DNA from: Microbacteriaceae bacterium PS02343
GTDB taxonomy: Bacteria > Actinomycetota > Actinomycetes > Actinomycetales > Microbacteriaceae
Assembly (NCBI GenBank): GCA_029959365.1
Contig: JASCOA010000001.1
Coordinates: 164,150-228,149, forward strand
DNA length: 64,000 bases
Direction of reading: 5' to 3'
Part shown: positions 18,917-27,872 of the stretch, piece after piece
Layout: the number at the start of each line of letters is the position of its first letter
Position numbering within the stretch: the first letter of the stretch is position 1
Notes under the pieces: model-generated
What the model saw: the letters and a program-made list of their open reading frames with translations, nothing else
The model's database searches: none
What the model was told of the DNA's origin: nothing
Program-made: the position numbers and the translations under genes

Positions 18917-19683
18917 GGGCCGGGGCTCCGGCCAAGCCGCTCGCGGGCTGGAACGTGCTGGTGCCGCGCGGCGGCGCCTGGGGCGACTCGGTCGCCGCGC
19001 TGCTGCGCGCGCAGGGCGCCTCGCCCGTCGTCGCGCCGCTGATCAACTTCGCGGCCGCCGACGACGGCGCCGCGCTCGATTCCGCGCTGCGCGAGCTGGC
19101 CGACGGCGCCTTCGACTGGATCACCGTCACGAGCGCCACGACCGTCGACGTGCTCGCCTCGCTGCGGGCCGTGGTGCCGGAGCGCACCCGCATCGCGGCG
19201 GTCGGCGAGACAACCGCCGCGGCGCTCTCGGCTGCCGGCTACCGGGCCGACTTCGTGCCGAGCGACGACAACTCCGCCAGCGGCATGCTCCGCGAGTGGG
19301 TGGAGCTGCCCTCGAGCGCCGAGCCGCAGCGCATCCTCGCTCTGCGCTCCTCCATCGCCAAGCCCGTGCTCACCGCGGGCCTGCGGCGCATGGGCAACGA
19401 CGTCGAGTCGGTCGTCGCCTACCGCACCGTCGGTGTGGCCGCGCCGCAGGGCGTCGTGCAGCAGGTCGCCGAGGGCGCGCTGCAGGCCATCATGGTGACC
19501 TCGGGCAGCGTGGCGGAGCAGGTGCACGCCCAGTTCGGCGAGGTGCCCGAGCGCACTATCGTCGCCTGCATCGGACCGACGACGGCAGCGGATGCACGCC
19601 GATACGGCCTGCGCGTCGACCTCGTCGCCGAGACCCCGGGCGCGCAGTCGCTCATCGACGCGCTCGTGGCCGCCGCGCGCTGA
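18913..19683 (+). CDS. hemD: Uroporphyrinogen-III synthase
   Basis: Cyclises hydroxymethylbilane to uroporphyrinogen III in haem/corrin synthesis. 256 residues from GTG 18913, in line with the family. Motifs include LVPRGGAWGDSVAALLRAQG at the start, WITVTSATTVDVLAS, RIAAVGETTAAALSAAGY and MVTSGSVAEQVHAQF. An upstream ATG at 18805 would add 36 poorly conserved residues lying across the predicted promoter, so it is rejected. It stands alone, without hemC or hemB. Confidence 0.85.
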   Translation: MRAGAPAKPLAGWNVLVPRGGAWGDSVAALLRAQGASPVVAPLINFAAADDGAALDSALRELADGAFDWITVTSATTVDVLASLRAVVPERTRIAAVGETTAAALSAAGYRADFVPSDDNSASGMLREWVELPSSAEPQRILALRSSIAKPVLTAGLRRMGNDVESVVAYRTVGVAAPQGVVQQVAEGALQAIMVTSGSVAEQVHAQFGEVPERTIVACIGPTTAADARRYGLRVDLVAETPGAQSLIDALVAAAR

Positions 19684-19749
19684 CGGCACCACGACGCATT
19701 CGCGCCGCCGCTCTCCGCTGCGCCCGCGTTCCCGACGCGTCGCGGACGC

Positions 19750-20745
19750 TCACGCGCGGACGTCGACGACCGTCCGACCGCGCACGTCGCCGGCGAGGAT
19801 GCGCTCGGCGAGGTCCGGCGCCTCCGCCAGCGGGATCGTGGTGCTCAGCGATCGCAGCAGCGACCGGTCGAGATCGACCGACAGTCGTTCCCAGGCCTCG
19901 TGGCGCAGCCCGATCGGCGCCTGCACGGAGTCGATGCCGGCGAGCGTCACCGCCCGCAGGATGAAGGGCAGCACCGTGGCGGGCAGGTCGGGCCCCTGCG
20001 CCAAGCCGCAAGCGGCGACGGCTCCGCCGGCGCGGATCGACGCGAGCGCCCCGGCGAGGGTCGTGGAGCCGACCGAGTCGATCGCGCCCGTGAAGCGCTC
20101 GGAGCGCAGCGGCTTGCCCGGCTCCGACAGCGCGGCGCGGTCGACCACCTCGGCGGCGCCCAGGTCGCGCAGGTAGCCGGCCAGCGCATCCTCTCGCCCG
20201 GTGGAGGCGATCACCCGGCGACCGCTGGCGGACAGCAGGGCGATCGCGATGGAGCCGACGCCGCCTGCGGCGCCGGTGACGAGCACGTCGCCGCCGAGCA
20301 CCGAGCCGGGGCCGTAGGGGCTCGTGGCGTCGAGGCGCTCGAGGGCCAGGACGCCGAGCATGGCCGTGAAGCCGGCGGTGCCGATGGCCGCGGCCTCCCA
20401 GGTGGAGATCGTCTCGGGCAGCCGCAGCAGGTGCTCCGCGTGCACCGCGGCGACCTCGGTGAGGCCGCCGTCGACGCGCTCGCCGAGGCCGGAGCCGGTG
20501 AGCACCACGCGGTCGCCGGGGGTGAAGCCGGAGTGCTCGGAGGTGCGCACGGTGCCGGCCAGGTCGATGCCCGGCACGAGCGGATGCGCGCGGATCACCC
20601 CGGGACGGCCCGCCATCGCGAGCCCGTCCTTGTAGTTGACGCCCGAGTACTCCACGTCGACGAGCACCTCGCCGCTCGGCTCGGGCCGATCGTCGAGGAT
20701 CGTGACGATCCGCTCGTCCTGCCGTTCGACCACCAGTGCTCGCAT
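19750..20745 (-). CDS. MDR-family NADPH:quinone/acryloyl-CoA reductase (AcuI/YhdH-like)
   Basis: Zinc-independent medium-chain reductase of 331 residues. The N-terminal GroES-like domain contains VEYSGVNYKDGLAMAGRPGV and PGIDLAGTV. The NAD(P)-binding Rossmann motif is VTGAAGGVGSIAIALL (about residue 155). The pattern follows AcuI/YhdH, which reduce acryloyl-CoA or quinones with NADPH. The ATG at 20745 follows CAGACT by 6 nt (leaderless). It is convergent with hemD. Confidence 0.88.
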   Translation of the reverse strand: MRALVVERQDERIVTILDDRPEPSGEVLVDVEYSGVNYKDGLAMAGRPGVIRAHPLVPGIDLAGTVRTSEHSGFTPGDRVVLTGSGLGERVDGGLTEVAAVHAEHLLRLPETISTWEAAAIGTAGFTAMLGVLALERLDATSPYGPGSVLGGDVLVTGAAGGVGSIAIALLSASGRRVIASTGREDALAGYLRDLGAAEVVDRAALSEPGKPLRSERFTGAIDSVGSTTLAGALASIRAGGAVAACGLAQGPDLPATVLPFILRAVTLAGIDSVQAPIGLRHEAWERLSVDLDRSLLRSLSTTIPLAEAPDLAERILAGDVRGRTVVDVRA

Positions 20746-20774
20746 GGGGCCAGTCTGCGCGCCGTCCCTGCGCG

Positions 20775-21800
20775 CTATCCGAACAGGATGGCGGCCTCGT
20801 CGTAGCGCTCGCCGGGAACGGTCTTGAGCTCGCCGAGCGCGTCCTCGAAGCTGACGTGCACGATGTCGGTGCCGCGCAGGGCGACCATGCGGCCCCAGCG
20901 CTGCGCGACGACCGAGTCGATGGCGCTCATGCCGAGACGGGTCGCGAGCACGCGGTCGTAGCTCGTCGGGGTGCCGCCGCGCTGGATGTGGCCGAGGGTG
21001 GTGTTGCGGGTCTCGATGCCCGTCGCGTCCTCGATCAGCGGGGCGAGCAGGTCGCCGATGCCGCCGAGGCGGGGGCGGCCGAAGGCGTCGAGGCCGCGCT
21101 CGGAGTGCGCGTCGTCCATGGTGTCGAGCTTGAAGCCCTCGGCGACGACGACGAGCGGCGAGCGACCGCGCTCCGCGGCCGAGCGCACCCAGTCGGTGAT
21201 CTGCGCCATGCTCGTCTTGCGCTCGGGGATGAGGATCGCGTGCGCGCCGGCGGCCATGCCGGAGTGCAGGGCGATCCAGCCGACGTGGCGGCCCATGACC
21301 TCCGCCACCATGCAGCGGTGGTGCGAGTCGCCGGTGGTGCGCAGGCGGTCCATCGAGTCCGTTGCGATCTGCACGGCGGTGTCGAAGCCGAAGGTGTAGT
21401 CGGTGGCGCTGAGGTCGTTGTCGACCGTCTTGGGCACGCCGACGATGTTGATGCCCGCATCCGTCAGCCGCTTCGCCGCGGCCAGGGTGCCCTCGCCGCC
21501 GATGGCGATGAGCGCGTCGACGCCGTTCCTCTCGAGCACCTCCTGCACGCGCTCGACGCCGCCGCCCTCGCTGAAGGGGTTGGTGCGACTGGTGCCGAGG
21601 ATCGTGCCGCCCTGCTTCGAGATGCCCTGGATCTCGTTGCGGGTGAGCGGCATGGTGTCGTCATCGACGAGGCCGCGCCAGCCGTCCTTGAAACCGATGA
21701 AGTCGAGGCCGTGGATCTCGGTGCCCTTGCGGACCGCGCCGCGGATGACGGCGTTGAGGCCGGGGCAGTCGCCGCCGGAGGTGAGGATGCCGATGGTCAT
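20775..21800 (-). CDS. pfkA: ATP/pyrophosphate-dependent 6-phosphofructokinase
   Basis: Glycolytic phosphorylation of fructose 6-phosphate; 341 residues, the actinobacterial group III length. Motifs are GILTSGGDCPGLNAVIRG (nucleotide site), IAIGGEGTLAAAKRL, GVPKTVDNDLSATDYTFGFD (catalytic TVDND) and VMGRHVGWIAL. In this group a glycine within the GGDC/GGEGT region tends to mark ATP use, but the donor cannot be settled by eye. The ATG at 21800 is fixed by the conserved MTIGILTSGG start. Confidence 0.94.
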   Translation of the reverse strand: MTIGILTSGGDCPGLNAVIRGAVRKGTEIHGLDFIGFKDGWRGLVDDDTMPLTRNEIQGISKQGGTILGTSRTNPFSEGGGVERVQEVLERNGVDALIAIGGEGTLAAAKRLTDAGINIVGVPKTVDNDLSATDYTFGFDTAVQIATDSMDRLRTTGDSHHRCMVAEVMGRHVGWIALHSGMAAGAHAILIPERKTSMAQITDWVRSAAERGRSPLVVVAEGFKLDTMDDAHSERGLDAFGRPRLGGIGDLLAPLIEDATGIETRNTTLGHIQRGGTPTSYDRVLATRLGMSAIDSVVAQRWGRMVALRGTDIVHVSFEDALGELKTVPGERYDEAAILFG

Positions 21801-21947
21801 GGCATCATCCTGGCGCAAAGTGCTGGACGGCGCGGAGACGGTCGGATGCTGGATGGGGACCGATACCCGTGGCGAGCGCTTGCCCGGCTTCGCTAAGGTC
21901 TGGCTGTCCCCACAGCTGGGGGCGTCCATCACGGGAGGGAACCCAAC

Positions 21948-22229
21948 ATGACGAACTACAGCGCTCCGCAGCCCGCCGCCGGCACCGGCGAGGACCCGGG
22001 CAAGACCCTCGGCATCGTCGGCCTCGTGCTGGCGATCGTGGCCCCGCTGATCGGCCTCATCGTGAGCATCATCGCTCGCAACAAGTCCAAGCAGGCCGGC
22101 TTCCAGAACGGCCTCGCCAAGGCCGGCATCATCGTGTCGATCATCCTCATGGTGCTCTACGTCGTCCTCATCGCCGTCTCGTTCGCCATCGGCTTCGCGG
22201 CGATGGACGCCGGCGTCACCACGTACTGA
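21948..22229 (+). CDS. Small DUF4190-like membrane protein
   Basis: 93-residue protein: a short polar N-terminus rich in Pro/Ala/Gly, then two membrane helices (about 22-44 and 61-88) separated by a basic loop RNKSKQAGFQNGLAKAG. This layout matches DUF4190-like proteins of unknown function. GGGAGGGAACCCAAC supplies a ribosome-binding site. It is divergent from pfkA. Confidence 0.75.
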   Translation: MTNYSAPQPAAGTGEDPGKTLGIVGLVLAIVAPLIGLIVSIIARNKSKQAGFQNGLAKAGIIVSIILMVLYVVLIAVSFAIGFAAMDAGVTTY

Positions 22230-22267
22230 CGCCGACGGCGGGGGTTCCCCCTGCGGTACCAGAGGAC

Positions 22268-22678
22268 TCAGACCGACAGCGGCGGTCGCTCCACACCCGG
22301 GGCGACCGCCGCTGCCGCGTCGTGGCCCAGCTCGATGATGCGGTTCGCCGCGTCGACGTGCACGATGCGCGGCTCGATCGCCCGCGCCTCCTCCGGGGTC
22401 GCCTGCGCGTAGGCGATGAGGATGACGATGTCGCCCACGTGCGCGAGGTGCGCCGCGGCGCCGTTGATGCCGATCACACCCGAGCCGCGCTCGCCGGCGA
22501 TCGTGTACGTGTCGAGGCGCGCGCCGTTGGTGACGTCGACGATGCTGACGAGCTGACCGGGCAGGATGCCGGCGGCGTCGAGCAGATCGAGGTCGACGGT
22601 GATCGAGCCGACGTAGTGGAGATCGGCGTGGGTCACCGTCGCGCGGTGGATCTTGCCGGTGAGCATGGTGATGAGCAT
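22268..22678 (-). CDS. panD: Aspartate 1-decarboxylase
   Basis: Pyruvoyl enzyme making beta-alanine for pantothenate and CoA; 136 residues as usual. The protein is processed between Gly and Ser in [20 protein letters not shown] (about residues 24-25), giving the pyruvoyl group. [20 protein letters not shown] forms part of the active site. The ATG at 22678 overlaps the trhO stop by one base. panB and panC are not nearby. Confidence 0.95.
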   Translation of the reverse strand: MLITMLTGKIHRATVTHADLHYVGSITVDLDLLDAAGILPGQLVSIVDVTNGARLDTYTIAGERGSGVIGINGAAAHLAHVGDIVILIAYAQATPEEARAIEPRIVHVDAANRIIELGHDAAAAVAPGVERPPLSV

Positions 22679-23547
22679 CAGGGTCCAGGGTACGCCGGGT
22701 GGGCGGGGCAGCGGACGTCCGCGTGCTCGTCGCAGACGACCAGCTCGGTGCGGCAGGACGGGTCCGCGCAGTTCTCCAGGCGAGCGGACGGCGTGCCGCA
22801 GCGCACGCAGGACGAGACGACCGCCGCATCCTCGCTGAAGGTCACGGCCTTGCGGCCGTCGAAGACGTACACCGAGCCCTGCCAGAGCCCGGCGTCGCCG
22901 TAGCGCTCGCCGTAGCGCAGGATGCCGCCGTCGAGCTGGTACACCTCGCGGAATCCGCGCTCGACCATGAGGCTCGAGAGCACCTCGCAGCGGATGCCGC
23001 CGGTGCAGTACGTGACCACCGGCTGGTCCTTGAGGTGGTCGTAGCGGCCGCTGTCGAGCTCGGCGACGAAGTCGCGGGTGGTCTCGACCGGCGGCACGAC
23101 CGCATCAGCGAAGCGACCGATCTCGGCCTCGACGGCGTTGCGGCCGTCGAAGAAGACGACCTCCTTCTCGGCGACGAGCTCGTGCAGCTGCTCGGGGCTG
23201 AGCCGGGTGCCGCCGCCGACCACGCCGTGGTCGTCGACGCGCAGCGCCCCCGGGGCGCCGAAGCTGACGAGCTCGGGGCGCACCTTGACGCTGAGCTTCG
23301 GGAAGTCGCCGCCCTCGCCCTCGCCCCACTTCTCGTCGAGGTCGCCGAAGTACTCGCGCGTGGCGCGCAGGTAGCGCTTCACGTCGGGCAGGTCGCCGCC
23401 GACCGTTCCGTTGATGCCGTGCGGCGAGACGATGATGCGCCCGGTGAGGCCGAGCGACTCGCAGAGGGTGCGCTGCCAGAGGCGGATCGCCTCCGGGTCG
23501 GCCAGGGGCCGGAACGCGTAGTAGAGCAGGATCTTGGGCACGGCCAC
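22678..23547 (-). CDS. trhO: tRNA uridine(34) hydroxylase TrhO (rhodanese-domain protein)
   Basis: Rhodanese-related enzyme of 289 residues that hydroxylates U34 of certain tRNAs. An N-terminal acylphosphatase-like domain ([16 protein letters not shown]) is followed by a rhodanese domain with [15 protein letters not shown] and active-site loop [12 protein letters not shown] (catalytic Cys). C-terminal cysteines ([21 protein letters not shown]) may bind metal. The start is GTG 23547, 6 nt after TACGCT (leaderless). Confidence 0.9.
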   Translation of the reverse strand: MAVPKILLYYAFRPLADPEAIRLWQRTLCESLGLTGRIIVSPHGINGTVGGDLPDVKRYLRATREYFGDLDEKWGEGEGGDFPKLSVKVRPELVSFGAPGALRVDDHGVVGGGTRLSPEQLHELVAEKEVVFFDGRNAVEAEIGRFADAVVPPVETTRDFVAELDSGRYDHLKDQPVVTYCTGGIRCEVLSSLMVERGFREVYQLDGGILRYGERYGDAGLWQGSVYVFDGRKAVTFSEDAAVVSSCVRCGTPSARLENCADPSCRTELVVCDEHADVRCPAHPAYPGP

Positions 23548-23633
23548 CGGGCAAGCGTAGGCGAGCGGATGCGCGCTTGTGCGGCGTCGACAATGGAGCC
23601 CCGCATCCGCTGGAGGTCTCGTAGGGTGGCGCG

Positions 23634-24179
23634 GTGAACATGTACCTGCGCGTGCTCTGGCACACCTGGCTCGCCCGGCGCGGGCAGCGGATGAGCGTCT
23701 GGGATGTCGCCCGCACCGCGTTCCGCGTGCTGCCGGCCGACCTCGACATCTACAAGCACGTCAACAACGGCCGCTACCTCTCGATCATGGACCTCGGCCG
23801 GCTCGACTGGATGCTGCGCACCGGCCTCTGGCCGGAGTTCGAGCGCCGCGGCTGGTACCCGGTCGTGGCGGCGTCGTCGATCGCCTACCGACGCTCGCTG
23901 ACGCTCTGGCAGCGCTTCAGCGTCGAGACGAAGTTCATCGGGGTCGATGCGCGAGCGTTCTACGTGGAGCAGCGCTTCGTGCGCGGCGGGCAGGTCTACG
24001 CCACGGGCATCGTACGGGGGCGGATGCTCAGCCGGGCGGGCGGGATCGTCACGAACGAGGAGCTCTTCGCGGTCACCGGTGAGCCGCCGGCGGACCTCGT
24101 GCTGCCGGAGTGGATCGCGCGCTGGGCGGCGGACTCCGCGCTGCCGCCGTCGAAGGCGGATGCTCCGAGCGTGTGGTGA
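23634..24179 (+). CDS. Acyl-CoA thioesterase-like hot-dog protein
   Basis: 181-residue hot-dog-fold protein of the thioesterase-like superfamily. [21 protein letters not shown] (about residues 36-56) is the conserved helix entry with the HVNNGRY signature. It probably hydrolyses an acyl thioester; the substrate is unknown. GTG 23634 is preferred to ATG 23640 because TAGGGT (23622-23627) lies exactly 6 nt before it, the leaderless spacing used across this window. Confidence 0.82.
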   Translation: MNMYLRVLWHTWLARRGQRMSVWDVARTAFRVLPADLDIYKHVNNGRYLSIMDLGRLDWMLRTGLWPEFERRGWYPVVAASSIAYRRSLTLWQRFSVETKFIGVDARAFYVEQRFVRGGQVYATGIVRGRMLSRAGGIVTNEELFAVTGEPPADLVLPEWIARWAADSALPPSKADAPSVW

Positions 24180-24225
24180 GCCGGCGCTACGCTGCCCTCA
24201 TCATCCCTCCGACGAAGGAGTCATC

Positions 24226-24534
24226 GTGGCGTTCCAGTCGTACCTCGACGCGGTCGAGAAGAAGACCGGCCTCACCCCGCGTCAGCTGGTCGCGATCGCG
24301 CAGGAGAAGGGCCTCGCCGAGCCCGGCGTGAAGGCCGGCGAGATCCTCGCCTGGCTGAAGGACGACTACGAGCTCGGCCGCGGGCACGGCATGGCCATGG
24401 TGCACGTGATCACCAAGGGCCCGACGATCAGCGACAAGCACGTCGGCAAGCCCGGCCCGCACGGCGACGAGTCGAGCGAGCTGTGGCTCGACGGGGCCGC
24501 GAGCAAGCCCGCGGACTGGGGCTCGCAGGGCTGA
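24226..24534 (+). CDS. DUF4287-domain protein
   Basis: 102-residue soluble protein beginning VAFQSYLDAVEKKTGLTPRQ. The N-terminal DUF4287 helical module includes GEILAWLKDDYELGRGHGMAMVHV (about 37-60). The function is unknown. GTG 24226 is set by AAGGAG at the right distance. It ends 6 nt before the stop of the convergent FAD gene. Confidence 0.83.
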   Translation: MAFQSYLDAVEKKTGLTPRQLVAIAQEKGLAEPGVKAGEILAWLKDDYELGRGHGMAMVHVITKGPTISDKHVGKPGPHGDESSELWLDGAASKPADWGSQG

Positions 24535-24540
24535 GGCGCG

Positions 24541-26085
24541 CTACGCCCCCTCCAGCACCGCCATCGCGGCGCTGTGACCGCCGAGCCCGCTGACGCCACC
24601 TCCTCGGCGACTGCCGGATCCGCAGAGCAGCACGCGGTCCCATCCGCTCGCCACGCCCCAGCGCTCCGCGGCCGACTCGGCAGGCGACTCGAGGAACGGC
24701 CAGTCGAGGCCCCCGTGGAAGATGTCGCCGCCCGCCATGGCGAGATCGCGCTCCAGGTCGGCGGTCGTCTTCGTCTCGATGCAGGGCAGCCCGTGCTCGT
24801 CGGTGAGCAGCACGTCGGCGAGCGGTTCGTCGAGCACGCTCTCGAGGCTCGCCACGACGGCGCGGCCGAGCTCGCGGCGCAGGCGCTCGGGGCCGTGCTG
24901 CCGGGCGAGGCGGTGCGGGGTGTGCAGCCCGAAGGCGGTGAGGGTGTGCGCTCCGGTCTCGCGGAGCCGCGGGGCGAGGATGCTCGGATCGCTCAGGGAG
25001 TGGCAGTAGACCTCGAGCGGCAGCGGCTCGGGCACGGTGCCGGCGGCCGCCGCGGCGTGCGCGCGGCCGAGCTGCTCGTAGCCCTCGTTGACGTGGAAGG
25101 TGCCGGAGAACGCGGCCCGCGCGTCGACGCCCGGCTCGCGCAGCTTGGGCAGCCGGCGCAGCAGCAGGTTGACCTTGACCTGCGCGCCCTCGGGCTCGCT
25201 CGTCGTCGCCCCCGTGACGAGGCGCTCGAGCACGGCGGGGGCCACGCCGGCGAGGATGCGGTCGGCGCCGAGCCGGTGCTCCGCGTCGCCGTGCCGGTAG
25301 GTCACCGCGCCGTCGGGGTCGATCGCCGTGACCTCGGCGCCCGTCACGATCGTCGCGCCGGCCCGGCGGGCGGCCCGCTCGAGCTCAGAGGCGACCGCGC
25401 CCATGCCGCCGATCGGCACGTTCCACTCCCCGGTGCCGCCGCCGATCACGTGGTAGAGGAAGCAGCGGTTCTGCGCCAGGGAGGGGTCGTCGAGGGCGGC
25501 GAAGGTACCGATCAGCGCATCCGTCGCCACGACGCCGCGCACGAGGTCGCTGCGGAAGCCGCCCTCGATGAGCTCCGCGATCGGCCGCTCCGCGATGCCC
25601 GTCCAGAGCTCCTCGTCGTCGACCGCGGCGGCGAGCTCGGCGCGCAGCGGCAGCGGCTCGGTCATGGTCGGGAAGACGGCGGCGGCGAGGCGTTCGAGGC
25701 GCTCGCCGAAGCGCTGCCAGCGCCGGGCGTCGCCGCGGCCCGCGATGGTGCGCAGCGAGGCGTCGGTGGCGCGCGCATCCGCTCGATCGATCAGCAGGCC
25801 GGTGCGCTCGCCGGGCACGGGCGTGTACGAGGAGTAGCGCCGGCGGGCCAGTCGGATGGAGAGGCCGAGCTCGTCGACGATGCGCTGCGGCAGCAGGCTG
25901 ACGAGGTACGAGTAGCGGCTGAGGCTGGCGTCGACGCCCGCGAAGGCCCGCTGGGAGACGGCCGCGCCACCGACATGGTCGAGGCGCTCGAGCACCGTGA
26001 CCTCGCGGCCGGCCCGGGCGAGGTAGGCGGCGGCGACGAGGGCGTTGTGCCCGCCGCCGACGATCGCGATGCGCTGTGCGGTCAC
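24541..26085 (-). CDS. Phytoene-desaturase-like FAD/NAD(P) oxidoreductase
   Basis: 514-residue flavoprotein of the CrtI/PYROXD2-like family. The dinucleotide fold is IAIVGGGHNALVAAAYLARAG at the very N-terminus, followed by VTVLERLDHVGGAA. The C-terminal FAD-contact block reads WDRVLLCGSGSRRGGGVSGLGG. No crtB or other carotenoid gene is adjacent, so a role in pigment formation is not supported; PYROXD2-like proteins act on undefined substrates. The start GTG 26085 follows TAGGCT by 6 nt (leaderless). Confidence 0.85.
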   Translation of the reverse strand: MTAQRIAIVGGGHNALVAAAYLARAGREVTVLERLDHVGGAAVSQRAFAGVDASLSRYSYLVSLLPQRIVDELGLSIRLARRRYSSYTPVPGERTGLLIDRADARATDASLRTIAGRGDARRWQRFGERLERLAAAVFPTMTEPLPLRAELAAAVDDEELWTGIAERPIAELIEGGFRSDLVRGVVATDALIGTFAALDDPSLAQNRCFLYHVIGGGTGEWNVPIGGMGAVASELERAARRAGATIVTGAEVTAIDPDGAVTYRHGDAEHRLGADRILAGVAPAVLERLVTGATTSEPEGAQVKVNLLLRRLPKLREPGVDARAAFSGTFHVNEGYEQLGRAHAAAAAGTVPEPLPLEVYCHSLSDPSILAPRLRETGAHTLTAFGLHTPHRLARQHGPERLRRELGRAVVASLESVLDEPLADVLLTDEHGLPCIETKTTADLERDLAMAGGDIFHGGLDWPFLESPAESAAERWGVASGWDRVLLCGSGSRRGGGVSGLGGHSAAMAVLEGA

Positions 26086-26174
26086 GTTGCGAGCCTAGGA
26101 CGAGCGGATGCGCGGGGCGGGGATGCGCGCCGGGGTCGGGCTGGTCGTCGCGCGGAGTGGGCTGTGCAGCAAGT

Positions 26175-26232
26175 CAGCGTCGAAGCGACGAGTCAGCAGC
26201 GCGGCCGGTGCTGAGTCGTCGCTTCGCTGCTG
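26175..26232. repeat. Imperfect inverted repeat, REP-like
   Basis: Two 23-nt arms (26175-26197 and 26210-26232) match as reverse complements at 20 positions around core CGAAGCGACGA / TCGTCGCTTCG, with a 12-nt loop. The word GAGTCG/CGACTCG recurs several more times up to about 26445. The stretch 26086-26542 holds no convincing gene. Confidence 0.6.
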
Positions 26233-26310
26233 AGTCGCGGTGCGTCGGCGCATCTGCTGGTGGAGTCGCATTGGAGTGTCGCTCGTGGGTCCGCGGGCGG
26301 CGCATCCGCT

Positions 26311-26373
26311 CATCGAGTTCCGGCGAATGGTCGCTACGCGATGCATGAGGCGACCTTGTGCCGGAACTCGATG
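26311..26373. repeat. Long inverted repeat with nested hairpin
   Basis: CATCGAGTTCCGGC (26311-26324) and its exact reverse complement (26360-26373) form a 14-bp stem. Inside, GGTCGC (26329-26334) pairs with GCGACC (26350-26355) around GATGCATG-type sequence. It lies in the gene-free interval between a FAD oxidoreductase start and a GntR gene stop. It could be a REP/MITE-like element or a structured RNA. Confidence 0.6.
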
Positions 26374-26542
26374 GGTTGCAGGGGTGCGGCGCGTCGAGTC
26401 GCCCGGTTCTACCGAGGTCGAGAGCGACTCGCCGACAGAAGTGGGCAACTCGGCGGAAGGAGAGGGGGGCGGGGAGCCGGGAGGGCGTCGGGCGAGAGCA
26501 GCGGAGGCCGGCGACGTCGCGCGGGGGAGGGCGCGGCGGAGG

Positions 26543-26899
26543 TCACGCGCCGAGGGCGGATCGGGCGTAGGCGAGGGCCTGGGTCGGGGTGACGCCCAGG
26601 CGCAGGATGCGGTCGGCGTAGGCGCGGGCGGCCTCCTGCGCGGCCTGCTCTCCGGGGTCGCCCTGTGGGCGGATGAAGGTGCCGTTGCGCCCGCGGGTCT
26701 CGATGAGGCCGTCGGCCTCGAGCTCGCGGTAGGCGCGGGCGACGGTGCCGGGGGCGACGCCGAGGTCCTCGGCCAGGCGGCGCACGGTCGGCAGCCGGGT
26801 GCCGGCGGTGAGGGAGCCGGCGCGCACCTGCTCGACGACCTGACCGCGCAGCTGCTCGAAGGGCGGGGTGGGCGACTTCGGGTCGATGGCGACGATCAT
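26543..26899 (-). CDS. GntR-family regulator, YtrA subfamily
   Basis: Short 118-residue repressor. The winged helix is at about 10-75 (PPFEQLRGQVVEQVRAGSL... RLPTVRRLAEDLGVAPGTVARAYRELEADGLIETRGRNGTFI), with only a short dimerisation tail. This layout is the YtrA subfamily, which usually controls neighbouring membrane or ABC transporter genes. The ATG at 26899 overlaps the membrane-protein gene by 4 nt, so both are read from the promoter-operator at about 27814-27859, implying autoregulation. Confidence 0.9.
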   Translation of the reverse strand: MIVAIDPKSPTPPFEQLRGQVVEQVRAGSLTAGTRLPTVRRLAEDLGVAPGTVARAYRELEADGLIETRGRNGTFIRPQGDPGEQAAQEAARAYADRILRLGVTPTQALAYARSALGA

Positions 26900-27801
26900 C
26901 GTGCCGCCGCCTCGGTGGTGCCGGCGCCGGTGCCGACGAGCTGGGGCCAGAGTCGGCGCTGGTAGTGCTGGCCGGGCTTGGTGAGGAAGGCGATCGGGAT
27001 GACCGCGACCACGGCGAGGAGGGCCAGCAGGAACATGCCGCCGCCCGCGCCGGCGGCGATCCACCCCGGCAGGGGCAGCTGCGAGAGCACGTGGAACGGC
27101 CCGGCGACGGCGCCGAAGAGGCCCGCGGTGAGCGGCAGGGTGAGGGTGTCGCGCAGCAGGCTGGAGCGCAGCGCGTCGTTCCAGGCGAGCTGCTGCGTGC
27201 TGCCGGCGGGCACGCTGCGGCGCAGCAGGCGACGGGCGTTGAGCTCCCACGCGATCACGGTGAGCACGACGAGCGCGGCGTAGCCGGCCCAGCCGATCGC
27301 GAGGGCGGAGAGGCCGCCGAGGGCCGCAGCGACGGAGCCGCCTCCGCAGAGCAGCACCGCGGCGCCGGCGAGCAGGCGCGAGCCCCAGAGCTCGAACGCC
27401 GGCACGTAGTCCTGGATGCGCGCCTCGCCGAAGCGTGCGACGCGCGGCGTGCCGTCGGGGACCCAGGGGCGGCCGGCGCTCGCGGAGACCGCGACGCAGA
27501 GGCCGACGCTGCCGTAGAGCACCAGCACGACGACGATGCCGGTGAAGGCGCCCGGGTCGATGCCCGCCAGGCTGACGCCCATGAGCACGAGCGCGGCGAG
27601 CACGAGGCCGCCGGCGAAGGAGAGCGATCGGGCCTGCACCCGGCGCAGCACCGAGCGGTCGACCTCCTGGGTGACCGCGAGGTTGACGGTCTTGGCGAAG
27701 CTGCGCACCGGGCCGGTGGCGGTCGAGCGCGGGAACGAGGTGGCGGCGAGCAGCACGCTGCCGATGGCGAGCACGAGCGCGATGATCTGCAGTGACGACA
27801 T
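26896..27801 (-). CDS. Integral membrane protein (DUF1648-like setting) in GntR operon
   Basis: 301-residue membrane protein with about seven hydrophobic segments. The family is not recognised with certainty; such proteins are often encoded next to YtrA-type GntR repressors. The ATG at 27801 is clear: AAAAGGAGG lies 7 nt ahead, and the promoter and operator overlap the longer alternative frame that begins at 27909. It is translationally coupled to the repressor gene downstream. Confidence 0.78.
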   Translation of the reverse strand: MSSLQIIALVLAIGSVLLAATSFPRSTATGPVRSFAKTVNLAVTQEVDRSVLRRVQARSLSFAGGLVLAALVLMGVSLAGIDPGAFTGIVVVLVLYGSVGLCVAVSASAGRPWVPDGTPRVARFGEARIQDYVPAFELWGSRLLAGAAVLLCGGGSVAAALGGLSALAIGWAGYAALVVLTVIAWELNARRLLRRSVPAGSTQQLAWNDALRSSLLRDTLTLPLTAGLFGAVAGPFHVLSQLPLPGWIAAGAGGGMFLLALLAVVAVIPIAFLTKPGQHYQRRLWPQLVGTGAGTTEAAAR

Positions 27802-27813
27802 GACGGGCCTCCT

Positions 27814-27859
27814 TTTGTATCGGCTTTGTGCCATCGTACCGATACAAACCAGGAATGCA
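27814..27859 (-). promoter_or_regulatory. Promoter and palindromic operator of the GntR operon
   Basis: TTTGTATCGG (27814-27823) and CCGATACAAA (27839-27848) are perfect 10-bp arms with a 15-bp spacer. On the minus strand a -35 TTGCAT (complement of 27854-27859), a 16-nt spacer and a -10 TACGAT overlap the operator. Repression by the YtrA-like protein of this operon is the simple reading. Confidence 0.75.
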
Positions 27860-27872
27860 ACCCGTTCGGGGG

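Noticed and set aside
26095..26448. 117-residue minus-strand frame over the inverted repeats.
   Set aside because: It follows the repeats exactly, has no promoter or ribosome-binding site and no recognisable protein pattern.
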